Shown: positions 1 through 6,210 of the stretch, one piece after another
How positions within the stretch are numbered: position 1 is the stretch's first letter
Layout: every line of letters begins with the position of its first letter
Assembly: GCA_000437255.1 (NCBI GenBank)
Contig: FR899097.1
Coordinates: 41,719-48,396, forward strand
DNA: 6,678 nucleotides
From: Ruminococcus sp. CAG:403
GTDB lineage: Bacteria > Bacillota > Clostridia > Oscillospirales > Ruminococcaceae
Direction of reading: 5' to 3'
Position numbers and translations under genes: made by a program
The notes under the pieces: generated by a model
What the model saw: only the letters and a program-made list of their open reading frames with translations
The model's database searches: none
What the model was told of the DNA's origin: nothing

Positions 1-711
1 CTTTTTGGGCTGCCGAAGCAACCGATAGAAGAAGAGGACTGCCAGCAATACACTCAGCGCAAATGCAAAAACTGTTGAAATGACATGGCTTAGCAGCATT
101 CCGACAAAGCCAATCCCCAATACATACGGTTTTCGAAAGTCTTCGAATATCAAGTCATACAATCCATACAAAATCAATGGCCAGAAAATCAGCGCCTGTA
201 CCTCGCCCAATGCCAGCCGGATAAAAATATTATCCATTCGGTACTGGCAGAGCGTGTAGGCAACTGCTGCAATGGTTCCGCCCACTGCGCTTTTGGTGCA
301 GGCTCTTCCGCAGAGGAACATCGTCAAATACGTTGCACAATCACAAAGCAGCAAATAAACCGACATTGTGGTTCCGATGCCAACCCCCAACAGGCGCAGA
401 CAAGCCGGAATCAGCAGAAAAAAGTCGGGATATGCCGCAGAACTGGCATAGCCGGCTCCATTCAGGAACAGGTAATCCACGCCGGAAAAAAGCGTGCCGT
501 TCCGTAAATTTTCCGCAGTGGCATCAATCCGCAGATAATGGTATGCGGAATCATGCCCGGATATTATCTCCTGGATGGGCTGATGCAGTCGAAATAGAGC
601 ATAAATGACGACAGCGAAACACAGAAAACAGAGCAAACCTTCTGCATACGGACTCCCAAACGCCATCGACCGCGCATTCCTGCGCAGATTTTGCATGGTA
701 CTTTTATTCAT
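1..711 (-). CDS. Multi-pass membrane protein, YfhO / PTPS-related (GT-C-like) family, 3' end outside window
   Basis: The minus strand is open from an ATG at 711 to the left edge, giving 237 codons with no stop, so the C-terminal part is missing. The visible protein starts with a short basic segment (about residues 1-20). Hydrophobic stretches follow near 24-40, 96-133, 141-156, 170-188 and 197-229, suggesting at least six membrane passes. After the first helix comes GHDSAYHYLR (D54, H58, R61), then an NLRNGTLFSG segment and GYASSAAYPDFFLL. This order (GHD..H..R, N-L..G, then a YPD/YP motif before the next helix) resembles YfhO and PTPS-related membrane proteins, which share the polytopic layout of GT-C glycosyltransferases with an acidic residue in the first outer loop. 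A role in transferring sugars to cell-envelope polymers is inference only. An AAAGGA lies 10 nt before the ATG. No good promoter was found in the 45 bases between it and the ilvE terminator, so read-through from ilvE may contribute to expression. Confidence 0.6.
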   Translation of the reverse strand, partial: MNKSTMQNLRRNARSMAFGSPYAEGLLCFLCFAVVIYALFRLHQPIQEIISGHDSAYHYLRIDATAENLRNGTLFSGVDYLFLNGAGYASSAAYPDFFLLIPACLRLLGVGIGTTMSVYLLLCDCATYLTMFLCGRACTKSAVGGTIAAVAYTLCQYRMDNIFIRLALGEVQALIFWPLILYGLYDLIFEDFRKPYVLGIGFVGMLLSHVISTVFAFALSVLLAVLFFYRLLRQPKK

Positions 712-755
712 TTTTCAAATATCCTTTCCCAATTCTTTTTTCTTAAAAATCTCAT

Positions 756-795
756 AAAAAAAGCCTACCCGCATCCCTTCTCACGGGCAGGCTTT
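756..795 (-). terminator. Rho-independent terminator of ilvE
   Basis: The arms AAAGCCT (760-766) and AGGCTTT (789-795) pair perfectly. After one A/C mismatch, CCCG (768-771) pairs with CGGG (784-787), leaving a 12-nt loop. Read on the minus strand the hairpin is followed by a run of seven T (complement of 756-762). It lies about 80 nt beyond the ilvE stop and 45 nt before the next minus-strand gene, so it should separate the two transcripts at least partly. Confidence 0.85.
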
Positions 796-872
796 CTAAA
801 ACCCTTACCTTTTTTCGTACGGTTTCACACACAACATGCGCTGCATGCAACTCGCTATGAATCTGTTTTCTT

Positions 873-1943
873 TTATTTAACAGGAACAATCCAGCCGAAC
901 GGATCCGGACGTGTGCCCCACTGAATACCGGTGAGTGTATCATAGATCTTCTGAGAGATTGGTCCAATCTTATTGTTGTTGATCTCCATAACCTTGTCTT
1001 CCCACTTCAGGTGGCCAACCGGAGAAATAACAGCAGCTGTACCGGTACCGAATACTTCATCCAGTTTCCCGGCATCATAAGCATCTGCAATTTCCTGAAT
1101 GGTGATGCGGCGTTCTGAAACCGGCATGCCCCAGCTCTTGCAAAGCTCAATGGTAGACTTTCTGGTGATACCGGACAGAATAGAGCCGGTTTCCAGGGAC
1201 GGTGTAACCAATTCGCCGTCAATGATGAAGAAGATGTTCATTGCGCCAACTTCTTCGATGTACTTCTGCTCTACGCCGTCCAGCCACAGCACCTGAGAAT
1301 AACCCTGGTTGTGGGCATCATCCTGGCTGTGCAGGGAAGCTGCATAGTTACCGCCTGTCTTGGCATAACCCATACATCCACGAACGGTTCGAACATAGTG
1401 ATCTTCTACATAGATGTTAACCGGATTCAGACCGGATTCATAGTATGCACCGGACGGAGACAGGATGATCATGAAGTAGTACTGATCAGCCGGACGAACG
1501 CCCAGATATGGATCGACAGCAATGATAAACGGACGAATGTACAAAGAAGCGCCTTCCTGATGCGGAACCCAATCCTTTTCCACTTCCAGCAATGCCATCA
1601 AGCACTGCATGGCCAGGTCAACCGGCAGTTCCGGAATCACCAGACGCTCATTGGAACGATTCAGACGCTTGAAGTTTTCTTCCGGACGGAACAGCTGTAC
1701 CTTGCCTTCTGCGGTGCGGTATGCCTTCAAGCCTTCGAAAACAGTCTGACCATAGTGCAGACACATAGAAGCCGGGCTTAGTTCAATCGGGCCATACGGA
1801 CGAATTTCCGGATCGTGCCAGCCCTGTCCTGCTGTATACGGCATAATCAGCATATGGTCGGTAAAGATATGACCGAATCCAAGCTTACTCTCATCCTTCG
1901 GCTTTTCCTTTGGTGTTTTTGTCAATGAATACTTGATTTCCAT
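873..1943 (-). CDS. ilvE: Branched-chain amino acid aminotransferase
   Basis: This PLP enzyme (fold type IV) reversibly transfers the amino group between glutamate and the 2-oxo acids of leucine, isoleucine and valine, the last step of their synthesis in the cytoplasm. The 356-residue length and the N-terminal lead-in match the longer (eukaryotic-type, ilvE_II) subgroup. Visible landmarks are YGQTVFEGLKAYR (64-76), LFRPEEN (84-90) with the phosphate-contacting arginine region, the Schiff-base lysine K195 in GYAKTGGNYAAS, EEVGAMN (230-236), and the cofactor-phosphate loop GTGTAAVISPVG (299-310). No expected motif is missing. The ATG at 1943 is supported by AAGAGGG (1959-1953), 9 nt upstream. 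It is transcribed alone, divergently from metG, between its own promoter and terminator. No other branched-chain pathway gene is visible here. Confidence 0.97.
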   Translation of the reverse strand: MEIKYSLTKTPKEKPKDESKLGFGHIFTDHMLIMPYTAGQGWHDPEIRPYGPIELSPASMCLHYGQTVFEGLKAYRTAEGKVQLFRPEENFKRLNRSNERLVIPELPVDLAMQCLMALLEVEKDWVPHQEGASLYIRPFIIAVDPYLGVRPADQYYFMIILSPSGAYYESGLNPVNIYVEDHYVRTVRGCMGYAKTGGNYAASLHSQDDAHNQGYSQVLWLDGVEQKYIEEVGAMNIFFIIDGELVTPSLETGSILSGITRKSTIELCKSWGMPVSERRITIQEIADAYDAGKLDEVFGTGTAAVISPVGHLKWEDKVMEINNNKIGPISQKIYDTLTGIQWGTRPDPFGWIVPVK

Positions 1944-2042
1944 GGTGCAAAACCCTCTTTATCAATTATTCGGCTTCCATCGTACATGGAGGACGACAGA
2001 ATCCGGTCAGCAGATACAACTGTATCCGCATCTGTTACAGTT
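1944..2042 (-). promoter_or_regulatory. ilvE leader with overlapping dyad symmetries
   Basis: The roughly 95-nt leader between the predicted ilvE start point and its ATG holds three inverted repeats. The strongest (2010-2029) is an 8-bp stem with one G-U pair around an AGTT tetraloop. AACTGTA (2018-2024) can instead pair with TACAGTT (2036-2042), which competes for the same bases and spans the predicted start point. A smaller one is TCCAT/ATGGA (1976-1980 and 1986-1990). No U-tract follows any of them and no T-box motif was seen, so classic attenuation is not supported. They could be an operator or simple mRNA structure. Confidence 0.35.
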
Positions 2043-2045
2043 CCT

Positions 2046-2054
2046 ATTATAGCA
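2046..2054 (-). promoter_or_regulatory. ilvE promoter, extended -10
   Basis: On the minus strand the sequence TGCTATAAT contains a perfect TATAAT (2051-2046) preceded by the TGn extension (2054-2052). The best -35 at 17-nt spacing is a poor TAGCAA (2074-2069), which fits an extended -10 promoter that does not need a good -35. The upstream DNA is rich in A/T tracts. The predicted transcript would start near 2039, giving a leader of about 95 nt before the ilvE ATG. Confidence 0.75.
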
Positions 2055-2166
2055 CACTTTTTTCTGCATTGCTAGGCTTTTTGAAAATTTTTTTCGGATT
2101 TTTTCCAATAAAAGTCCATAAAGTCCAAGATCTGGGCGCCGTTTTTGGAAAAATTCAAAAAAGACG

Positions 2167-2195
2167 TGGACAAACACAGAAAAATGCAGTATAAT
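2167..2195 (+). promoter_or_regulatory. metG promoter (sigma-A type)
   Basis: TGGACA (2167-2172) matches five of six positions of the -35 consensus. It lies exactly 17 nt before a perfect TATAAT (2190-2195). Transcription should start near 2202, leaving a leader of only about 48 nt before the metG ATG. That is too short for a T-box or SAM riboswitch, so regulation by such an element is unlikely. Confidence 0.85.
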
Positions 2196-2211
2196 AATAG
2201 ATAACCAATTT

Positions 2212-2227
2212 CGCACCAATGGGTGCG
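2212..2227 (+). other. Hairpin at the 5' end of the metG mRNA
   Basis: CGCACC (2212-2217) and GGTGCG (2222-2227) form a perfect 6-bp stem with an AATG tetraloop. It begins about 10 nt after the predicted start of transcription and ends 7 nt before the Shine-Dalgarno sequence. There is no T-run, so it is not a terminator. A role in protecting the mRNA 5' end is inference. Confidence 0.5.
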
Positions 2228-2234
2228 CTTGATT

Positions 2235-2240
2235 AGGAGG
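2235..2240 (+). promoter_or_regulatory. Ribosome binding site that fixes the metG start
   Basis: A perfect AGGAGG lies 9 nt before the ATG at 2250. An in-frame GTG at 2223 would add nine residues, but it falls inside the leader hairpin and upstream of this site, so 2250 is chosen. Confidence 0.9.
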
Positions 2241-2249
2241 ATTTGGAGC

Positions 2250-4202
2250 ATGTCAAAAAAACCATATTATATTACCACCCCAATCTATTATCCGTCCGGG
2301 AATCCCCATATCGGACATTGCTATACAACCGTAGCGTGCGATTCCATTGCACGGTATCGCCGCATGCAGGGCTATGATGTTCTGTTCCTGACCGGAACCG
2401 ATGAACACGGCTTGAAAATCGAACAGAAGGCAGCCGAAAAGGGTGTCACCCCGAAGGAATATGTCGATGAAATCGTGGCAATCTTCAAAGGCCTTTGGAG
2501 CCGTATGAACATCAGCTACGACCGTTACATCCGTACCACCGATGACTACCACGTAGAAACCGTACAGAAAATTTTCAAAGCACTGTACGACAAGGGATAC
2601 ATCTATAAAGGGGAATATTCCGGAAAGTACTGTACGCCTTGTGAAAGCTTCTGGACTGAGTCCCAGCTGATCGACGGCAAGTGCCCGGAATGCGGCCGCC
2701 CCGTTGTGGAAGCCAAGGAAGAAGCGTACTTCTTCAAGCTCTCTCCGTTTGCAGACCGCATTGAAAAGCTGCTGACTGAAACCGATTACTTGCAGCCAAA
2801 GACAAGAGCCACTGAATTGGTGAACAACTTCATTAAACCGGGACTGGAAGATCTGTGCGTTTCCAGAACCTCTTTTAAATGGGGCATTCCGGTTACCTTT
2901 GACACTAATCACGTTATTTATGTTTGGGTTGATGCCCTGTCCAACTATATTTCTGCATTGGGCTACTGGAACGAAGCATACAACGACTTCGACAAATTCT
3001 GGCCGGCAGATGTACACATGGTTGCAAAGGACATCATGCGGTTCCATGCCATTATTTGGCCCGCTATGCTGATGGCATTGGATCTGCCGCTGCCGAAACA
3101 TCTGGCTGTTCACGGCTGGATTACCTTCAACGGTCAAAAAATGAGTAAGTCCCTGGGCAATGTGGTAGATCCGCTGGTACTGGCAGATCGTTACGGCGCA
3201 GATGCCATCCGGTACCACATCCTGCGGGAAATGGCACTGGGCGCAGACAGCTCCTTCTCCAATGAAATCATGATCAACCGGATCAACTCCGATCTGGCAA
3301 ACGGATTCGGCAATTTGGTTTCCCGTACCGTTGCCATGGTGGAAAAGTATTTCGGCGGCACACTGCCAACCGAACGGCAGGCCGGCGAATTTGATGAAGA
3401 CCTGGTACAGACTGCTTGCAGCATGAAGGCAGCCGTAGACGGTTATATGGATCGTACCCAGCTGAACCGTGCGCTGGAAGAAATTTTCCAGGTTGTTTCC
3501 CGTGCCAACAAGTACATTGACGAAACAGCACCGTGGATTCTGGCAAAGGACGAAGCCAACCGGACACGCCTGGCAACTGTTCTGTATCACCTCTTAGAAG
3601 TAATCCGGATCATTTCCACTGCACTGAGCGCCTTTATGCCGACCACCATGCCGAAGGTATGGGAGCAGATTGGTGCAACAGAAGCCGATGTCACCTATGA
3701 AAAGATGGATCAGTTCGGTGTTCTGCCGGCAGATGTTACCGTCCAGAAGGGTGAAATCCTGTTCCCGAGAATTGATGTGGACAAGGAAATTGAAGAACTC
3801 AACCAAATCATTTCTGCAAATCTGCCGGCAGACCAGAAGCCGGAAGAACCGGCATTCGACGTACCGGAACTGGCAGAGGAAATTGACATTGAAACTTTTG
3901 CAAAGGTTGATCTGCGGGTTGCAAAGGTTACTGCCTGCGAAAAGGTCAAGAAGTCCAAGAAACTGCTGCGCTTACAGCTGGATGACGGCATGGGCGGCAG
4001 ACAGGTGGTTTCCGGTATTGCACCATGGTATGCACCGGAAGACCTGATCGGCAAGAAAATTGTGCTGGTTGCCAACCTGAAACCGGCTAAACTGTGCGGT
4101 GTAGAAAGCTGCGGCATGATTTGTGCAGCAGATGGTGCAGACGGCGCAGTCAAAGTTCTGTTTGCAGATGAATCCCTGCCCTGCGGCGCAAAGGTTCGAT
4201 AA
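2250..4202 (+). CDS. metG: Methionyl-tRNA synthetase with C-terminal tRNA-binding domain
   Basis: This cytoplasmic class I synthetase activates methionine with ATP and loads it onto elongator and initiator tRNA(Met). The 650 residues match the long bacterial form. The catalytic Rossmann core carries the HIGH signature as H20-I-G-H23. The connective insert has one zinc knuckle, C128-x2-C131 and C145-x2-C148. The KMSKS loop is at 297-301 in FNGQKMSKSLGN. An anticodon-binding helical domain follows (about 335-475, with NGFGNLVSR at 351-359). A linker leads to a C-terminal EMAP/Trbp111-type OB domain (about 546-650, beginning FAKVDLRVAKV) that helps tRNA binding and dimerisation. All key motifs are intact. 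It is a monocistronic unit with its own promoter and terminator, divergent from ilvE and converging on the cell-wall genes to the right. Confidence 0.98.
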   Translation: MSKKPYYITTPIYYPSGNPHIGHCYTTVACDSIARYRRMQGYDVLFLTGTDEHGLKIEQKAAEKGVTPKEYVDEIVAIFKGLWSRMNISYDRYIRTTDDYHVETVQKIFKALYDKGYIYKGEYSGKYCTPCESFWTESQLIDGKCPECGRPVVEAKEEAYFFKLSPFADRIEKLLTETDYLQPKTRATELVNNFIKPGLEDLCVSRTSFKWGIPVTFDTNHVIYVWVDALSNYISALGYWNEAYNDFDKFWPADVHMVAKDIMRFHAIIWPAMLMALDLPLPKHLAVHGWITFNGQKMSKSLGNVVDPLVLADRYGADAIRYHILREMALGADSSFSNEIMINRINSDLANGFGNLVSRTVAMVEKYFGGTLPTERQAGEFDEDLVQTACSMKAAVDGYMDRTQLNRALEEIFQVVSRANKYIDETAPWILAKDEANRTRLATVLYHLLEVIRIISTALSAFMPTTMPKVWEQIGATEADVTYEKMDQFGVLPADVTVQKGEILFPRIDVDKEIEELNQIISANLPADQKPEEPAFDVPELAEEIDIETFAKVDLRVAKVTACEKVKKSKKLLRLQLDDGMGGRQVVSGIAPWYAPEDLIGKKIVLVANLKPAKLCGVESCGMICAADGADGAVKVLFADESLPCGAKVR

Positions 4203-4226
4203 GACGCATTCAAAACCAGATGATAC

Positions 4227-4264
4227 AAAAAGAGGAAGCGCATAACAAACCGCTTCCTCTTTTT
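4227..4264. terminator. Bidirectional rho-independent terminator between metG and the peptidoglycan-binding gene
   Basis: A perfect 14-bp stem pairs 4227-4240 (core AGAGGAAGCG) with 4251-4264 around a 10-nt loop. On the plus strand it ends in a T-run after metG, 24 nt past the stop codon. On the minus strand the A-run on the left gives five T, 8 nt past the stop of the gene ending at 4272. It therefore suits both converging transcripts. Confidence 0.9.
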
Positions 4265-4271
4265 TGGCTTC

Positions 4272-4781
4272 TTAGCCAGAAAATGTATTGATGGCTGCTG
4301 CCAGCATGTTCCAGGTTGCAGCATTGACTTCCCCAGTAGGACGCAACCCATTCTCCCGCTGAAACTGCATCACAGCACGCTTGGTTTCCGCTCCATAAGT
4401 TCCATTGACCGGAACTGCAAACAAATTCTCATACTCCAGACGCAGGGATTCCAAAATTGCCTGCACCACATACACCGTAAATCCGACATCTCCGCTCCCA
4501 ATTCTGCCGAGTTTTGCAGGAAAGATGGTCAATTCTGTTGCCGGTTGGGTCACAAAAAGCTGAAACTGCTGTACAACGGCATCCCAGGTTGCCCGATTGG
4601 TTTCCCCGGTCGGATGCAGCCCGTACTGCTGCTGGAACGCACGGACTGCCATAGCAGTTTCTTTTCCATACACCCCATCCGCAGTAAGATGCGGAATCGC
4701 TGTATTAAAATAGGAAATGCCATGCAGATAGCGCTGCAATTCCCGAATGTGCGCTTGTTTTTGATTGAGTTGATACGCCAT
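4272..4781 (-). CDS. Small protein of two peptidoglycan-binding (PG_binding_1) modules
   Basis: The 169 residues consist almost wholly of two PG_binding_1 modules, three-helix domains that hold enzymes onto peptidoglycan. Module 1 (about 10-70) shows HIRELQRYL, DGVYGKETAMAVRAFQ and GLHPTGETNRATW. Module 2 (about 98-162) shows VVQAIL, NGTYGAETKRAVMQFQ and GLRPTGEVNAATW. There is no catalytic domain, signal peptide or membrane helix. The ATG at 4781 is chosen because AAGGAGG stands 8 nt upstream. A longer in-frame start at 4877 would only read into the preceding gene. The ribosome site overlaps the stop codon of that gene, so translation is probably coupled. It is the last gene of the SleC-like cluster. 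A role as an accessory cortex-binding protein is inferred from this context. It could also be a duplicated and separated tail of the upstream enzyme. Confidence 0.85.
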   Translation of the reverse strand: MAYQLNQKQAHIRELQRYLHGISYFNTAIPHLTADGVYGKETAMAVRAFQQQYGLHPTGETNRATWDAVVQQFQLFVTQPATELTIFPAKLGRIGSGDVGFTVYVVQAILESLRLEYENLFAVPVNGTYGAETKRAVMQFQRENGLRPTGEVNAATWNMLAAAINTFSG

Positions 4782-4789
4782 GGAACATT

Positions 4790-4796
4790 CCTCCTT
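4790..4796 (-). promoter_or_regulatory. Ribosome binding site overlapping the upstream stop codon
   Basis: AAGGAGG (4796-4790) lies 8 nt before the ATG at 4781. The stop codon TAA (4797-4795) of the preceding gene shares two bases with it. This arrangement favours translational coupling and decides the start of the small peptidoglycan-binding gene. Confidence 0.88.
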
Positions 4797-6192
4797 ATTG
4801 TATGGTATAGCCCGGTGCCTGGTAGGGACGCTTATCAAATCCAAACAGCAGCTGAGAATACAGGCCGGCAATCTCATTCCAGGTAATTGCCCCTACAATT
4901 CCATTGACCGGAAGCCCATACAACTGCTGAAATGCCATGACAGACTGTTTCGTCATCGGGCCAAAATAACCGGTGGCATTGACAGCACCCACTTCCGGAT
5001 ATGTGTTGTGAATATAGCTCAGGTACTGCTGCAAAATGCGAACATACTCACTGGTAATCCCCTCCCGGAGAATAACCCCCGGAAACAGCACGATCTCCTT
5101 TGTGTTTTCCGATACCGGCATGGAATCCACAATACCCAAATACGCACGATACAGGTCATAAAAGGTTCTGCGATCTACCACGCCCGTCTGCGGCAAACCA
5201 AACACCTGCTGGAAGGATTTCACCGAAGCTTCTGTTTCAGCACCATAAAATCCTGTGATCCCCACCGGACGAACCTTGGCATAATAAGCGCCGACCACTG
5301 CCAAATAATATTGCAGATACCGTACATCGTCTCCCTGCATGCCGGGGCGAAGCGTTTCCGTATGCTGATTGGCAACATCCTCCAGCGCCAACCCTTCCGA
5401 ATCCAGCTCCGCAAGGTGTTTGACACTGGTGAAAATATAGGAAATCTTATACCAGGTTGCCTCATCAATGACACCGGTTGGATTCAGCTGAAAAATCTCC
5501 TGAAAGGCAATCACGGCATCCTGCGTATAATAATCGAAATCACCATTGACATCGCCAATTTTCGGAATGGCAGGATAGTTGTGCGAAATGCGGTTAAGCT
5601 GCACCTGAATGGTGCGGACATCATTTCCGGCATAACCAAGTGCCAGCGGAAAGCCAGGATAGGACGGTGTCGCACTTTGAATGGGTGCATCCCGTACCAG
5701 CTCAATATCGGTTCCATAGTAATAGGTCAAAATATCATATGCACCCATTTCCTGCTGGGCAAGATCAACGGTTCCCCACTGGGAAAGTCCCTCACAGGTA
5801 ACCGTGGTTCCATTGCAAAATGCGGTAAACAATGGCTCTACTGTCCCCGTTCGGCGTACATATACAAAGAATTGCTCATCCACCAAACGGCTGATATTTT
5901 CAAAGACTTCTCTGCCGTATATGTACTTCTGGTCATACTGCGTGGAACTGGTAATATCAAACGCATATCCACGGGCACGGTACCACTCTGTATAAATTCG
6001 GTTGAGTGCAAATGTCGTAATCACGTAGATATTGGCACGCAGCGAGGCTTCCGGCCAAGTCGGGTAGATTTCGCTGGATGCAACGTTCTTCACATAATCG
6101 GAAAAGGCAACGGTCACGTCCTGTGCATCCTCGTTCGGACGCCCTAAATGAACAGTAATGGTTTCCGGAATAAACGGTTCCCCTGTCGGCAA
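4795..6192 (-). CDS. SleC-like spore cortex-lytic enzyme: SpoIID-type catalytic domain plus three peptidoglycan-binding modules
   Basis: The 465 residues begin with a SpoIID/SleC-type domain (about 8-172). It has ITVHLG, then FSDYVKNVASSEIYPTWPEA with E41 at the place of the SpoIID catalytic glutamate, then LRANIYVITTFALNR. Two cysteines, C126 and C133, precede GLSQWGT, the counterpart of the SpoIID SQ-GA motif, and YDILTYYYG. Three PG_binding_1 modules follow at about 186-252, 283-350 and 372-446, each ending in the typical G-(x)-TGVI/V-(x)-W/F pattern. In the SpoIID/SleC family this domain is a lytic transglycosylase. SleC degrades cortex peptidoglycan during germination of clostridial spores and normally has one C-terminal binding module. 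There is no signal peptide, which fits synthesis in the mother cell. The start is TTG at 6192, 8 nt after AAGGAGG. An in-frame GTG at 6201 overlaps that site and is unlikely. The enzymatic role is inferred from family resemblance. Confidence 0.85.
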   Translation of the reverse strand: MPTGEPFIPETITVHLGRPNEDAQDVTVAFSDYVKNVASSEIYPTWPEASLRANIYVITTFALNRIYTEWYRARGYAFDITSSTQYDQKYIYGREVFENISRLVDEQFFVYVRRTGTVEPLFTAFCNGTTVTCEGLSQWGTVDLAQQEMGAYDILTYYYGTDIELVRDAPIQSATPSYPGFPLALGYAGNDVRTIQVQLNRISHNYPAIPKIGDVNGDFDYYTQDAVIAFQEIFQLNPTGVIDEATWYKISYIFTSVKHLAELDSEGLALEDVANQHTETLRPGMQGDDVRYLQYYLAVVGAYYAKVRPVGITGFYGAETEASVKSFQQVFGLPQTGVVDRRTFYDLYRAYLGIVDSMPVSENTKEIVLFPGVILREGITSEYVRILQQYLSYIHNTYPEVGAVNATGYFGPMTKQSVMAFQQLYGLPVNGIVGAITWNEIAGLYSQLLFGFDKRPYQAPGYTIQ

Positions 6193-6200
6193 GGCAGACA

Positions 6201-6207
6201 CCTCCTT
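6201..6207 (-). promoter_or_regulatory. Ribosome binding site deciding a TTG start
   Basis: AAGGAGG (6207-6201) lies 8 nt before the TTG at 6192 and three nt after the TAA of the preceding gene. The in-frame GTG at 6201 begins at the last G of this site, so it cannot be served by it. TTG is the best-supported start and suggests modest, coupled translation. Confidence 0.8.
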
Positions 6208-6210
6208 CTG

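Noticed and set aside
835..849. CATGC/GCATG symmetry downstream of ilvE.
   Set aside because: It is short, has no T-run and lies just before the far stronger terminator at 756-795. It is probably chance.
2076..2162. Imperfect inverted repeat of A/T tracts (CTTTTTGAA near 2077 and TTCAAAAAAG near 2154).
   Set aside because: The arms are mostly homopolymer runs, which match each other easily. They probably act, if at all, as A/T-rich DNA upstream of the promoters.
2007..2219. A 70-codon minus-strand open frame in the ilvE-metG intergenic region.
   Set aside because: It covers both divergent promoters and the A/T tracts, has no ribosome site, and its translation is low in complexity.
1944..2249. 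Possible T-box or SAM riboswitch between ilvE and metG.
   Set aside because: The metG leader is only about 48 nt, and the ilvE leader of about 95 nt shows no T-box consensus and no terminator/antiterminator with a T-run.
2253..3590. A 445-codon open frame on the minus strand opposite metG.
   Set aside because: The plus strand encodes an unmistakable methionyl-tRNA synthetase over this whole stretch, and the antisense translation is rich in cysteine, histidine and glutamine with no family resemblance.
4782..4877. A 32-residue N-terminal extension of the small peptidoglycan-binding protein, starting at an ATG at 4877.
   Set aside because: It overlaps the end of the upstream gene in another frame and lacks homology to the modules, while AAGGAGG points to the ATG at 4781.
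4780..6147. A 455-codon open frame on the plus strand opposite the SpoIID gene.
   Set aside because: It lies wholly antisense to a protein with clear SpoIID and peptidoglycan-binding motifs, its translation shows no recognisable domain, and it has no convincing ribosome site. It is best explained as a by-product of the codon use of the real gene.
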